In this document: piece by piece, positions 7,946 to 16,550 of the stretch
Layout of the letters: each line of letters begins with the position of its first letter
How positions within the stretch are numbered: position 1 is the first letter of the stretch
Assembly: GCA_031264145.1 (NCBI GenBank)
Contig: JAISEK010000065.1
Span: forward strand, 1 to 37,748
DNA: 37,748 nt
Origin: Deltaproteobacteria bacterium
GTDB taxonomy: Bacteria; Desulfobacterota; Desulfarculia; Adiutricales; Adiutricaceae
Reading direction: 5' to 3'
Notes under the pieces: generated by a model
Seen by the model: the letters and a program-made list of their open reading frames with translations, nothing else
Database searches by the model: none
What the model was told of the DNA's origin: nothing
Program-made: the position numbers and the translations under genes

Positions 7946-8605
7946 CTAGGCCAGGAAGCTGTGCTGGCAGTCGTCGGGATCGGAGATGAGGCCCGCCGCC
8001 AGGAGGAGATCGACCACCAGGCACATGGTGTAGAGCTCAAGGCACTCGTAACTCACGAACTGGTTGGCCGAGGTGTCGAAGAGGACCTTTATCTCGGCCG
8101 GGAACTCGTCGTCCGCCTCGAAGAACTCTATCCTGGCCGGCAGTCTCGGGAGCCCGAAGTCCCAGGCCTGGGCCCCGGCCTGTGAGCGCCCCTGGTGCCG
8201 GCCACCTATTTTTGGGGCGGCCTGGGCGAAGAGGCCGTAGCGGTCGCCGAACTTGTCGGCGAGCGGCTTGGCCAGGTTTTCCGAGGGGCTGCCGCCTGTG
8301 ACCCCGATCCCGGTCAACCGCCCTATGGGCACGAACTGGCCGGTCAGTTCGGCCCGGCCCCGGGAGGCCAGGTAATGGGCCACCACGCTCTGGGCGTCGA
8401 TGGGCACCGGGCGTCCGTCGGCCGAGGCCACGGACCCGTTGTCCAGGAGGAGCTTCCGGCCCAAAAAGTCGGCCACGGCCCGGCCCTGGCCGTCGATGGC
8501 CAGGCCCAGGGCCTCGGCCTGGGCCTTGAGGTCAATTTTGGCCAGGTTCTCCAGCTGGGTCTGGCGGTAGTACATCCTGGCCTGGTTGGTCTTGGCGCGG
8601 CTCAT
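7946..8605 (-). CDS. DUF3786 family protein (first of two)
   Basis: A 219-aa soluble protein. The C-terminal half shows the DUF3786 pattern: LAKPLADKFGDRYGLF, then a gap, FGLPRLPARIEFFEADDEF and PAEIKVLFDTSANQFVS. The family occurs in anaerobes and has no assigned biochemical function that I know of. The start is supported by GGAGG five bases upstream. It is transcribed alone, divergent from the archease-like gene. A second family member lies at 28734-29348 with its own conserved residues, so this is a paralogue rather than a duplication in place. Confidence 0.7.
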   Translation of the reverse strand: MSRAKTNQARMYYRQTQLENLAKIDLKAQAEALGLAIDGQGRAVADFLGRKLLLDNGSVASADGRPVPIDAQSVVAHYLASRGRAELTGQFVPIGRLTGIGVTGGSPSENLAKPLADKFGDRYGLFAQAAPKIGGRHQGRSQAGAQAWDFGLPRLPARIEFFEADDEFPAEIKVLFDTSANQFVSYECLELYTMCLVVDLLLAAGLISDPDDCQHSFLA

Positions 8606-8803
8606 GGCGTCCTCCGGGTCCCCAGCCGGACGGCGGGGGAGTTTTTTCAGTTTGGCCCATTATAGGCCGCAGGCGGGGGATTGGCAAACGCCGTGGGCCG
8701 CCTCCAGCCGGCCATCGGGACACTGAGACGCCAGGCCCTTGGCAACCAAGGGCCCTTTAATGTATATTTGCCGCTGGACGCCCGAGGGCGGCCGGAGGCA
8801 GGC

Positions 8804-9247
8804 ATGGCCATAACGGGCTACGACATCAGCAGAATCGAGGGAGAGATAACCGTCAACCTCAAGGCGGCCGATCCCTATGGGCTGGTGCAGGCCTCGATCC
8901 TGGCCATGGGCTCGCTTCTGACCAACAGGGAGCTCCCGGCCGAGTACTGCGAGGCGGCCTGCCTCTTCTTCGCCGGGAGCTCCAGGAACGAACTCCTGGC
9001 CCGCCTCTGGGTCGAGCTTCTCTACTACATCAGGGAGGAGCGGCTGAGCCTGGTCAAGGCCTCGGTGGCCGAGTTTTCCGAGGCCAGCCTGGACGTCGAG
9101 TGCTTCTTCAGCCCCGACTTCACCCTGGGGGCCACCCTTTTGGGCCCGGAATGGCTGGGGGGGCGGGTAACGGTCCCCGTGTGCGCGGAGGTCAGCGGCC
9201 GCTGGCTGGCCACCATAGTCTGGAAGCCGGCGGCCCCTGGTGCCTAG
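8804..9247 (+). CDS. Archease-like protein
   Basis: The 147-aa product starts MAITGYDISRIEGEITV. It has the archease layout: an N-terminal strand region, an amphipathic helix (LVQASILAMGSLLT), then ARLWVELLYYIREERLSLV, which matches the LL-W-ELLY signature of archease (MTH1598/TM1083-like). Archease activates the RNA ligase RtcB or modulates partner proteins. The HTAD-type start of canonical archeases is not clear here, so this is a divergent member. The ATG at 8804 is chosen over upstream in-frame codons because GGAGG lies five bases before it. Its stop overlaps the GTG of tyrA, implying translational coupling. No rtcB is present in the window. Confidence 0.6.
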   Translation: MAITGYDISRIEGEITVNLKAADPYGLVQASILAMGSLLTNRELPAEYCEAACLFFAGSSRNELLARLWVELLYYIREERLSLVKASVAEFSEASLDVECFFSPDFTLGATLLGPEWLGGRVTVPVCAEVSGRWLATIVWKPAAPGA

Positions 9248-10118
9248 GTTCAAGCTCCCGCCGCGGCTGCCCTTCCGCAGGCTGGGGGTGGCCGGCCTGG
9301 GCCTTATCGGCGGCTCCCTGGCCAAGGCCTTCATGCCCTTCGGCGGCCTGGAGATATCCGTCTTCGACAACAATCCCGAGACCATAAGGGAGGCCGGGCG
9401 GATAAAGCGCCTGGCCAGGGTCACCTCCGACCCGGACGAGTTCCTGTCCTGGCCTCTGGATCTGGCCTACCTGTGCCTCCCGGTCCGGCGCAACATCGAG
9501 CTGGTCGGCCGCATGGGCCGCCTTGGCGTCCCCTTCCCGGTCACCGACTCGGGGAGCACCAAGGGCCCCATAACCGAGGCGGCCCTCTCGGCGGGCCTCA
9601 ACTTTTGCGGCGGCCACCCCATCGCCGGCAAGGAGGTGGCCGGCTTCGGGCACTCGTCGGCCGATCTGGTCCGCGGCTGTCTCTTCCTCCTGACCCCTGA
9701 CCAACGCTTCGGGGACCGGCAGAGGGAACTCCTGGGCCGCCTCCGGAACCTACACGAGCTTCTGGGCTGCCGGGTCCGCCTGGTCTCCCCCTCGGAGCAC
9801 GACCGCATCTACGGCCTGATAAGCCACCTCCCTTACGTGGCGGCCTCGGCCCTGGCCGGGACGGCCCTGGAGGTCGGCGGCCCTGACATCCTCTCCTGGG
9901 TGGGCACGGGCTTCCGGGACACGACCAGGGTGGGGGCCTCGCCGCCGCGCAAGTGGGTCGAGGTTGCCATGGAGAACTCCGAGAACCTCTCCGGCTACAT
10001 CGGGGACCTCATGGGGGTCCTGGGCCGTCTGAGGGACCTCATAGCCGACCGGGACGAGCCGGGCCTGGCCGGGCTCCTGGAGGAGATTTCCTCTTTCCGG
10101 AGAAGGCTGGCCAAGTAA
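9240..10118 (+). CDS. tyrA: Prephenate/arogenate dehydrogenase
   Basis: A 292-aa cytoplasmic enzyme of tyrosine synthesis that oxidatively decarboxylates prephenate (or arogenate) with NAD(P). Motifs in order are the Rossmann loop VAGLGLIGGSLAKAF (about 17-31), DSGSTKGPI, the substrate/catalytic region GGHPIAGKEVAGF, the HDR in SEHDRIYGLISHLPYVAA, and FRDTTRVGASPP. The length is normal for a single-domain enzyme without chorismate mutase or ACT domains. The GTG at 9240 overlaps the archease-like stop by eight bases, and the sequence from it fits the family N-terminus. Putting tyrA behind an archease-like gene is unusual. tRNA-Pro follows downstream with its own promoter. Confidence 0.92.
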   Translation: MPRFKLPPRLPFRRLGVAGLGLIGGSLAKAFMPFGGLEISVFDNNPETIREAGRIKRLARVTSDPDEFLSWPLDLAYLCLPVRRNIELVGRMGRLGVPFPVTDSGSTKGPITEAALSAGLNFCGGHPIAGKEVAGFGHSSADLVRGCLFLLTPDQRFGDRQRELLGRLRNLHELLGCRVRLVSPSEHDRIYGLISHLPYVAASALAGTALEVGGPDILSWVGTGFRDTTRVGASPPRKWVEVAMENSENLSGYIGDLMGVLGRLRDLIADRDEPGLAGLLEEISSFRRRLAK

Positions 10119-10196
10119 TGAGCCCGCTTACTGGCCCCTGCCGCCCGGTGGCCCTGGCGGAGGGGGGCCGTTCCCGCGCCCGCCCAAAAGCGGCTA

Positions 10197-10225
10197 TTGC
10201 ATTTCGGGCGGCATTAAAGTAAACT
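10197..10225 (+). promoter_or_regulatory. Probable sigma-70 promoter of tRNA-Pro
   Basis: TTGCAT (10197-10202) and TAAACT (10220-10225) are separated by 17 bases, giving a start near 10232, about 50 bases before the mature tRNA. Position and spacing fit; the -10 is imperfect. Confidence 0.45.
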
Positions 10226-10280
10226 ACCCTGGCTTGGAAACGGCATCTTTTCCAGCCAAGGCCTTGGGCCCGCGACATGA

Positions 10281-10357
10281 CGGGACGTGGCGCAGCCTGG
10301 TAGCGCACCTGAATGGGGTTCAGGGGGCCGCTGGTTCAAATCCAGTCGTCCCGACCA
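10281..10357 (+). tRNA. tRNA-Pro(GGG)
   Basis: The cloverleaf can be drawn by eye. The acceptor CGGGACG (10281-10287) pairs with CGTCCCG (10347-10353), followed by A and an encoded CCA. The D arm has GCGC...GCGC, the anticodon stem is CCTGA/TCAGG with loop ATGGGGT, giving anticodon GGG, and the T arm is CTGG-TTCAAAT-CCAG. It decodes CCC and CCT. The 3' 20 bases are repeated near-perfectly at 11195-11214, as at an integration site. Confidence 0.95.
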
Positions 10358-10358
10358 T
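10339..10358 (+). repeat. Direct repeat copy 1 (att-like, 3' end of tRNA-Pro)
   Basis: AATCCAGTCGTCCCGACCAT, inside the tRNA 3' end, recurs with one mismatch at 11195-11214. Tyrosine integrases commonly use tRNA 3' ends as attachment sites and leave such repeats. Confidence 0.7.
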
Positions 10359-10398
10359 CTGTCAATTTCACATGCTTTCCAATACGGACCCGGAGGCA

Positions 10399-10432
10399 AC
10401 GGGCCCCTTGACGACAAGGGGCCCGTTTTTTT
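10399..10432 (+). terminator. Rho-independent terminator after tRNA-Pro
   Basis: ACGGGCCCCTTG (10399-10410) and CAAGGGGCCCGT (10415-10426) form a perfect 12-bp stem with an ACGA loop, followed by seven Ts. It sits 42 bases after the tRNA and should end its transcript. Confidence 0.9.
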
Positions 10433-11194
10433 GCCTTCAGGCCCTTGGTGCCTGGGGCCACCCCGGTTCCTTCCCGGCGTCCCGTATACCGGGGAGAACG
10501 CCAGGTAGCCCTTGGCCTGCTATCTACCGTCGCCGGGGCCACGACGCCCAGTTCAGCCCAGGTTATGGAGGAACCAGTGCGGCAATGGCCGACCTCCACG
10601 CCAACGACCAAAATGGCCGTTGATTTTTTGAAGTTTTTCTGCCCGGCCATGGCTTGAATCTTGGCGGCCATCCTGAGCGGCCATACGCCGGTTGCCAGAG
10701 GCCTCCAACGGCCCTTCCCCAAACAAGCCCAGCCAGTGCCTTTGGACCGCATCTTCCCGGAGATGCCCAAGGGTGCCCCGCCTCCGCCGGAGGCGGCCGA
10801 GGACGCGCTGGCCCTGGGGCAATCGGGGGAAGGCCCGGTTTGGCTTCTACCGCCTGGGTGGATAAAGATGTGGCCGGCCGCCTTGCGCTGGAGGGGCCCC
10901 ATGGACCGCCACGCCCGGCAATTCTGGACCAAAAAGCGGCGGGAAACGCACCTTGCCGCGAATATCACGAAGCTCCCCGACCCGTCCGGCCTTCCCCTGG
11001 AAATCTTCCATTCGGGGCCGCAATCGGATATCATGGCCCCTGGCATTCGGAGACGCGCCAGGGGGCCTTTCTCGCTCCCGCAAAGAAGAAATGCCTTCTG
11101 GGCTCCGTGCCGGATTTTGGGGCAAGGGGGCCTGGCCCGGGCCAAAGCGTCTTGTCCTGTCTCGTCGGCAAGCGGCTTTAGCCCCTGGCAGGCG

Positions 11195-11214
11195 AATCCA
11201 GCCGTCCCGACCAT
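11195..11214 (+). repeat. Direct repeat copy 2 (att-like)
   Basis: AATCCAGCCGTCCCGACCAT matches the tRNA-Pro 3' end at 10339-10358 in 19 of 20 positions and lies in the same orientation, 85 bases before smc. Confidence 0.7.
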
Positions 11215-11298
11215 GGAGGAGGGGTCAGGGGGCCAGAGGCCCCATGGCCCCCATTCTTTATCCTCCCCTCAGCCCGGATCGGCGATTGCGGCGTTCCC

Positions 11299-14200
11299 AT
11301 GTTCCTGAAAAGACTGGAAATAGTGGGCTTCAAGTCCTTCACCGAGCGGACGGCCGTGGCCTTCAGCCCCGGCATAAGCGCCGTTGTCGGGCCCAACGGC
11401 TGCGGCAAGAGCAACATCATTGACGCCATCCGCTGGGTCATGGGCGAGCAGAGCCCCCGGCTCCTCAGGACCCGCAACATGGAGGACCTGCTCTTCAACG
11501 GCTCACTGGGCCGCTCGCAGGCCTCGGTGGCCGAGGTCACCCTCACCATGGCCAGGGAGCTGGATCAGGCCAAGGGCCAGGCCGAGATATCCGTCACCAG
11601 GCGCCTCTACCGGGGGGGCGACAGCGAGTACCTGGTCAACAGGATCCCCAGCCGGCTCAAGGACCTGGTCCGCTTCTTCATCGAGGCCGGCATGGGCACC
11701 AGGGCCTACAACATCATCGAGCAGGAGAAGGTCGGCCGCCTGGTGGACGCCCCGCCCGAGGAGAGGCGCCTCCTGATCGACGAGGCAGCCGGCATCACCC
11801 GCTTCAAGGAACAGAAGAAGGAGTCGGAGCGCCGACTGGAGCAGGCCGAGCAGAACCTGGCCACGGTGGCCACGCTCCTCTCGGAGACCGCGAGGCGCCT
11901 CTCGTCCGTCACCAGGGCGGCGGCCAAGGCGGCCCGCTGGCAGTCCCTGAGGACCGAGCTCAGGGAGCTCGAGCTCGTGCTCTCGGCCAAGCGCTTCCTG
12001 GAGTACGGCGACGGCATTTCCGGCCTCCGGGCCAGGGCCGCCGGGATGAGGGAGGCCCTGGCCCTCATGGAGGCCGACAATTCCCGGATCGAGCTGGCCG
12101 TCGACGCCCTCAGGCTCACCGAGGCCGAGCAGGGCCAGCTGCTGGAGGCCGAGCTGGGAGCCTTCCACCAGCAGAAGGCCGGCCTGGACCATATGAACAT
12201 GGAGATTGGCCACCTCGAGGCTGACCTGGAGTCAGCCTCGGGACGCCGCGAGTCGGCCCTGGACGACCTGGCCGGTCTCGACGACGAATACGGGCGCCAC
12301 CAGACGGACCTGGAGCGCCTGGAAAAGGCCGTCGGGGACCAGACCAGGGAAAGCCGCGAGGCCGAGGCCGAGCGCCAGGAGCTCAGGGAGAAGTGGCGGG
12401 TGGTCAAGTCCCAGTGCGACCTCCTGGCCGAGAGGCGCGGCCAGGCCGGGGCCCGGCTCGAGAAGGCCAGGGACCTCCTGGGCCGCCTTGGCGAGACCCT
12501 GGCCGGGGCCGAGAGCCTGGCCGAGCACCTCAAGGGCCGCCACCGCGCCCTGGGGCTGGAAAGCAACCAGGCCGACCTGACCCTGGCCGAGGCCAGGGAA
12601 CGACTGGCCTCCCGCGAGCGCTTCAAGGCCATGATCGAGGAGGATCTGGCCGGCATGAGGGAGGAAGCCGAGCGTTTCCTCGAGGAGCGCGACCTGGCCA
12701 GGCTGGAGGTCGAGGCCCAAGTCCGGCTCCTGGGGGAGGCCGAGAAGACCGTGGCCTCCCTCTCCTCCAGGCTGGACACCCTCGAGAACCTCCGGGACAG
12801 CGGCTTCGGCTGGTATCCAGACGGGGCCGTGGCCCTCCTGAAGGACCCGGATGCCAGGGGCCTGATCGGCCCGGTGGCCGAGTCCTTCGAGGTGCCCGAC
12901 GGGTACGAGGAGGCGGCCGAGGCGGCCCTGGGCGACAAGCTGGGCTGGATCCTGGTCACCGACCGCCGGGCCGGCCTGGAGGCCCTGAGGCTGGCCCGGA
13001 AAAAGGGCCTGGGCCGCTGCGGCTTCGTCTCCGGCGAGGGCCTCCGAGGCCAGGGGCTCTCCGAGGCCCTCCTGGGGCGCATCGAGCCCCGCCCGTGCCT
13101 TTCCCCCGACATGCTCGACAGCCCCAGCAGCTTCCTTACCCTGGAAGGCGACTTCCTGGGCCCAACCCTCATGGCCGGCGGGGGGCCGCCCGCCGAGGCC
13201 GCCTCCGGGCCCAAGGGAGCCCAAAAGCCGGCCAAGGCCGGGGAAAAGGGGCAGATGGGGCTACTGGCCAGGCTCAAGGAGCTGGAGGGGGTCTCCGCCC
13301 AGCTCCAGTCGGCAGAGGACGCCGCCAGTCGGCTAAACGACGAGGTGGCGGCCAAAAGGGGCACCCTCTCGCTGGCCCAGGAGGCCCTGTCCACGGCCAA
13401 CAACCGCCTGTCCGCCCTGAACGCCGACCTCAACGACGCCTCCTCCAAGATCATGGTCGCCGCCTCTGAGGTCAAGGGCCTGGCCATCCGCCGGGACTCC
13501 CTCTCCGGCGAGATAGCCCGCAACGAGTCGGAGATGGCCGCCTGCGAGGAGAAAAGGGAAGCCGCGGCCAGCGAGCGCGAGGCCCTCGCCGGCCAGGCGG
13601 GACAGCTGGAGGAAGCCTTCCAACAGGCCGTCCAGGAGGCCGAGGGCCGGAACGGGGACCTGGAGGAACTCAGGGAGCAGGGGCAGGCGGCCTCCTCCAG
13701 GGCCGACGCCATCTCCGAGCGGCTGGAGGGCACCAGGCGGGAAATGGCCAGGGTCTCCGACTGGATCGACAACCTGGAGAACCGCCGGACGGCCCTGGAG
13801 GCCCTGGCCGGGGAGCTCCTGGAGACCCAGGAGGCCCTGGCCGGGAAAATCGACGAGCTGAGGCAAGCCGTCGGCGGCGGGCCCGAGAGCCTGGCCCAGG
13901 CCGAGGAGAGGCTAAGGCTCATCCGCCAGAGGCTGGACGAGAACAGGGCCGAGCTCCTGGGGATGGAGGAGGAAGCCAAGAAAAGCCGCAAGGCCAGGGA
14001 AGAGGCGGCCTCGGGCCTTGGCGAGGTTGACAGGGAACTCCTGGAGGCCGGCTACGGACTGGAAAAAATCACCGGCAACCTGCTGAGGGACTGGCGGGTC
14101 GTGTTCATCGATCCCAATGCCCCCGCCACGGTGGGGCCAGGCCCCGGGGAAGGCCCCTGGACCGGCGTCCGCCCCGGCCCAGGTGAAGACGGCGGGACCG

Positions 14201-15108
14201 ATGGCGGTGCCTGGACGGACGACCTGGGCGCCCATGACGGGGACCAGGATGACGGGGACGCGGAAGAGGCAGCCACGGACGAGGCCCCCGGGACGCCGCC
14301 GGTCGGCGACGGGGCCCGAGAGGTGGAAGATCCAGGGCCGGACCATTCCGGCCAGACCGATGGGGAGGAGCCGGAAGGCGAGATGGCCCTGGCCCCGCCC
14401 GAGGTCCTGGACCCCAACGAGCTGGCCGCGAGGGAGCTTCCGGAGACGGCCGAGGCCACCATCCTTGGCCTGAGGGAAAAGCTGGCCGCCCTGGGCGAGG
14501 TCAACCTGGAGGCCATCAGGGAGGAGGCCGAGCTTTCCAAAAGCCACGCCTTCCACAAGACCCAGCACGACGACCTGACCGGGGCCATAGCCGACCTGAG
14601 GAACGGCATAACGCGCATAAACCAGACCTGCAGGGAGCGTTTCAGCCGGACCTTCGACCTGGCCAGCCAGAAGTTCAGGGAAATCTTCCCCGTCCTGTTC
14701 GAGGGGGGCGACGGCTGGCTCACCCTGACCGACGAGTCGGATCCCCTGGATAGCGGGGTGGAGATACACGTCCATCCCCCGGGCAAGAAGATAATGGTCA
14801 TGAGATCCCTCTCCGGGGGCGAGAAGACGCTCACCTCTCTGTGCCTCATCTTCGCCCTGTACCTGATAAAGCCCAGCCCGTTCTGCCTCTTGGACGAGGC
14901 CGACGCCCCCCTGGACGAGGCCAACATAGACAGATTCAACAGGCTCCTCAGGAATCTCTCCGGAGCCTCCCAGATCATCATGGTCACCCACAACAAACGG
15001 ACCATGCAGATCGCCGACTCCCTTTACGGCGTGACCATGGAGACGCCCGGGGTGTCCAGGCTGGTCAGCGTGAATCTTTCCGAGGCCGAGGATTTGTCCA
15101 ATGCTTGA
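11299..15108 (+). CDS. smc: Chromosome segregation ATPase SMC
   Basis: The 1269-aa condensin subunit compacts and separates replicated chromosomes, acting as a dimer with ScpA/ScpB. The N-terminal head starts at MFLKRLEIVGFKSF with Walker A GPNGCGKSNI (31-40). Long coiled coils flank a hinge at about 500-640 (DSGFGWYPDGAVALL to the GLGRCGF region). The C-terminal head has the signature LSGGEKTLTSLCLIF (about 1171) and Walker B/D-loop CLLDEADAPLDEANID (about 1195). The protein is longer than usual because residues about 936-1040, just before the C-terminal head, are a low-complexity Pro/Gly/Asp/Glu segment. A second Ala/Gly/Pro stretch lies after the hinge (about 630-650). The ATG is at the family start. 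Its stop overlaps the ftsY start by eight bases. Confidence 0.96.
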   Translation: MFLKRLEIVGFKSFTERTAVAFSPGISAVVGPNGCGKSNIIDAIRWVMGEQSPRLLRTRNMEDLLFNGSLGRSQASVAEVTLTMARELDQAKGQAEISVTRRLYRGGDSEYLVNRIPSRLKDLVRFFIEAGMGTRAYNIIEQEKVGRLVDAPPEERRLLIDEAAGITRFKEQKKESERRLEQAEQNLATVATLLSETARRLSSVTRAAAKAARWQSLRTELRELELVLSAKRFLEYGDGISGLRARAAGMREALALMEADNSRIELAVDALRLTEAEQGQLLEAELGAFHQQKAGLDHMNMEIGHLEADLESASGRRESALDDLAGLDDEYGRHQTDLERLEKAVGDQTRESREAEAERQELREKWRVVKSQCDLLAERRGQAGARLEKARDLLGRLGETLAGAESLAEHLKGRHRALGLESNQADLTLAEARERLASRERFKAMIEEDLAGMREEAERFLEERDLARLEVEAQVRLLGEAEKTVASLSSRLDTLENLRDSGFGWYPDGAVALLKDPDARGLIGPVAESFEVPDGYEEAAEAALGDKLGWILVTDRRAGLEALRLARKKGLGRCGFVSGEGLRGQGLSEALLGRIEPRPCLSPDMLDSPSSFLTLEGDFLGPTLMAGGGPPAEAASGPKGAQKPAKAGEKGQMGLLARLKELEGVSAQLQSAEDAASRLNDEVAAKRGTLSLAQEALSTANNRLSALNADLNDASSKIMVAASEVKGLAIRRDSLSGEIARNESEMAACEEKREAAASEREALAGQAGQLEEAFQQAVQEAEGRNGDLEELREQGQAASSRADAISERLEGTRREMARVSDWIDNLENRRTALEALAGELLETQEALAGKIDELRQAVGGGPESLAQAEERLRLIRQRLDENRAELLGMEEEAKKSRKAREEAASGLGEVDRELLEAGYGLEKITGNLLRDWRVVFIDPNAPATVGPGPGEGPWTGVRPGPGEDGGTDGGAWTDDLGAHDGDQDDGDAEEAATDEAPGTPPVGDGAREVEDPGPDHSGQTDGEEPEGEMALAPPEVLDPNELAARELPETAEATILGLREKLAALGEVNLEAIREEAELSKSHAFHKTQHDDLTGAIADLRNGITRINQTCRERFSRTFDLASQKFREIFPVLFEGGDGWLTLTDESDPLDSGVEIHVHPPGKKIMVMRSLSGGEKTLTSLCLIFALYLIKPSPFCLLDEADAPLDEANIDRFNRLLRNLSGASQIIMVTHNKRTMQIADSLYGVTMETPGVSRLVSVNLSEAEDLSNA

Positions 15109-16549
15109 TTTTTTCAGCCGGAAAAAGAGAGACCCACAGGATTCCGAGCAGGCCCAGGCACCTGGGCATGAAGGGCCCCAGGCCGGGGAAGCCATCCAGG
15201 AGGAGCCCCAGGCGTCCCCCGATGTCCCAGGCGACGGGGCCTCCCCTGCCCCGCCCCAGGATGGCCCCATGCCCGCGGCGGAGGAGGCCGGCGGGGAAGA
15301 CGCCCCCCCCTCCGGCCCTGAGGCTGAAAAGAGGAAAGGCTGGTTTGGACGCCTGAGGGAAAAGTTTTCCCCCGGGCCGCCGGAAGACGCCCCGGCCGGG
15401 ACAGGCGAGGCGAAGGCCGGGGACCCATTGCCGGCAGCAGCCTCCCAGGGCGAGGATCCGGCCCAGGCCGGCGAGTCCCCAGTGGAAACCGGCCCTGCCG
15501 GGGACCAGCCCCCTGACTTGCCCGGGACCGCGCTGGCGTCAGGCGCAGGGCCAGACTTGCCGGCCGCCACGGGCCAGTCCGGAGAGACGCCCCCAGGGGA
15601 CGCCCTGGACGAGAAGGGCGAGGCCCCAGAGAGGAAGGTGGGCTGGTTCGGGCGCCTCAAGCAGAAGCTGGCCTCGACCAGGGACAAGCTGGCCGGCCGG
15701 CTGGAGACCGTCCTCTCGGCCACCAGGACAATCGACGACGACGTCTTGGACGAGCTGGAGGAGATTCTCATCACCTCCGATCTTGGCGTCAAGACCAGCA
15801 CCGACATCCTGAGCAAGATAAGGGGCCAGGTGGCCAGAAAGGAACTCAATGACGTGGAGGCCCTGAAGGCGTCCATAAGGACCCGCATCTCCGAGATGGT
15901 CATGGCTCAGGCCATGCCCCCCGTTGACGCCAAGCCCTTCGTCACCCTGGTGGTCGGGGTCAACGGGGTGGGCAAGACGACCACCATCGCCAAGCTGGCC
16001 CGCATCCACCAGAACGAGGGCCGGAAGGTCATCCTGGCCGCCGGGGACACCTTCCGGGCGGCTGCGGTGGAACAGCTGTCCATCTGGGCCCAGAGGCTCG
16101 GTGTGCCCATAATCTCCCAGCCCACGGGGGCCGACGCCTCGGCCGTGGTCTTCGACGCGCTCACGGCGGCCAAGGCCAGGGGCGCGGACGTCGTCCTCAT
16201 CGACACGGCAGGGAGGCTGCACACCAAGACCAACCTCATGGACGAGCTCAAGAAGATCCGGAGGGTGGCCGCCAAGGCCATCGACGGCGCCCCGCACGAG
16301 ACCATCCTGGTCCTGGACGCCAACACGGGCCAGAACGCGGCCAGCCAGGCCAAGATCTTCAACGAGTCCATCGGCGTCGACTCGCTCATAGTCACCAAGC
16401 TCGACGGCACCTCCAAGGGGGGGGTCATCGTCTCCATAATCAACGAGGAGAGGCTCCCGATAAAATACATAGGGATCGGCGAGACCTTCGAGGACCTGCG
16501 TCCCTTCGAGCCGGAGGCCTTCGTCGAGGCCATCATGGGCCCAAGGTGA
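15101..16549 (+). CDS. ftsY: Signal recognition particle receptor FtsY
   Basis: The 482-aa GTPase docks ribosome-SRP complexes at the membrane. The N-terminal 175 residues are acidic, Pro/Ala/Gly-rich and disordered (A domain). The conserved NG domains follow: N domain from GWFGRLKQKLASTRDKL (181-197), G1 GVNGVGKTTTIAKLA (about 286), the insertion-box region with ILAAGDTFRAAAVEQL, G3 DTAGRLHTKTNLMDELKK (about 368), and G4 TKLDGTSKGG (about 431). The GWFGRL motif occurs twice (80-85 and 181-186), and the extreme N-terminus, MLDFFSRKKR, is also aromatic and basic; these may be several membrane-contact points. It overlaps smc and is followed one base later by a kinase gene, so the three are probably co-transcribed. 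Confidence 0.96.
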   Translation: MLDFFSRKKRDPQDSEQAQAPGHEGPQAGEAIQEEPQASPDVPGDGASPAPPQDGPMPAAEEAGGEDAPPSGPEAEKRKGWFGRLREKFSPGPPEDAPAGTGEAKAGDPLPAAASQGEDPAQAGESPVETGPAGDQPPDLPGTALASGAGPDLPAATGQSGETPPGDALDEKGEAPERKVGWFGRLKQKLASTRDKLAGRLETVLSATRTIDDDVLDELEEILITSDLGVKTSTDILSKIRGQVARKELNDVEALKASIRTRISEMVMAQAMPPVDAKPFVTLVVGVNGVGKTTTIAKLARIHQNEGRKVILAAGDTFRAAAVEQLSIWAQRLGVPIISQPTGADASAVVFDALTAAKARGADVVLIDTAGRLHTKTNLMDELKKIRRVAAKAIDGAPHETILVLDANTGQNAASQAKIFNESIGVDSLIVTKLDGTSKGGVIVSIINEERLPIKYIGIGETFEDLRPFEPEAFVEAIMGPR

Positions 16550-16550
16550 C

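Larger units (their letters stand above)
10359..11214. mobile_element. Decayed segment bounded by tRNA-Pro 3'-end repeats
   Basis: The 856 bases between the two tRNA-3'-end repeats look like the remains of an integrated element. Apart from the tRNA terminator the segment holds no recognisable gene. It is GC-rich with fragmentary frames on both strands, none of which I can assign, including to an integrase. The longest minus frame (about 10336-11214) runs into the tRNA and is not credible as a protein. Excision-deletion or internal loss of a larger island would give this picture. The alternative is that 11195-11214 is all that is left of a second tRNA-Pro; no matching acceptor 5' strand is found upstream of it. 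Confidence 0.5.

Noticed and set aside
10860-10890. CATCTTTATCC in minus reading, resembling the IS630 C-terminal coding end
   Set aside because: The match is about 11 bases and does not extend on either side, unlike the true relic at 18155-18549.
10336-11214. A 292-aa minus-strand open frame between the tRNA and smc
   Set aside because: It runs into the tRNA gene, has no domain, and GC-rich DNA easily yields long random frames; treated as decayed island DNA.
11706-13991. Very long minus-strand frame (761 aa) inside smc
   Set aside because: Ser/Arg/Ala-rich shadow of the smc coding frame, with no motifs or ribosome binding site.
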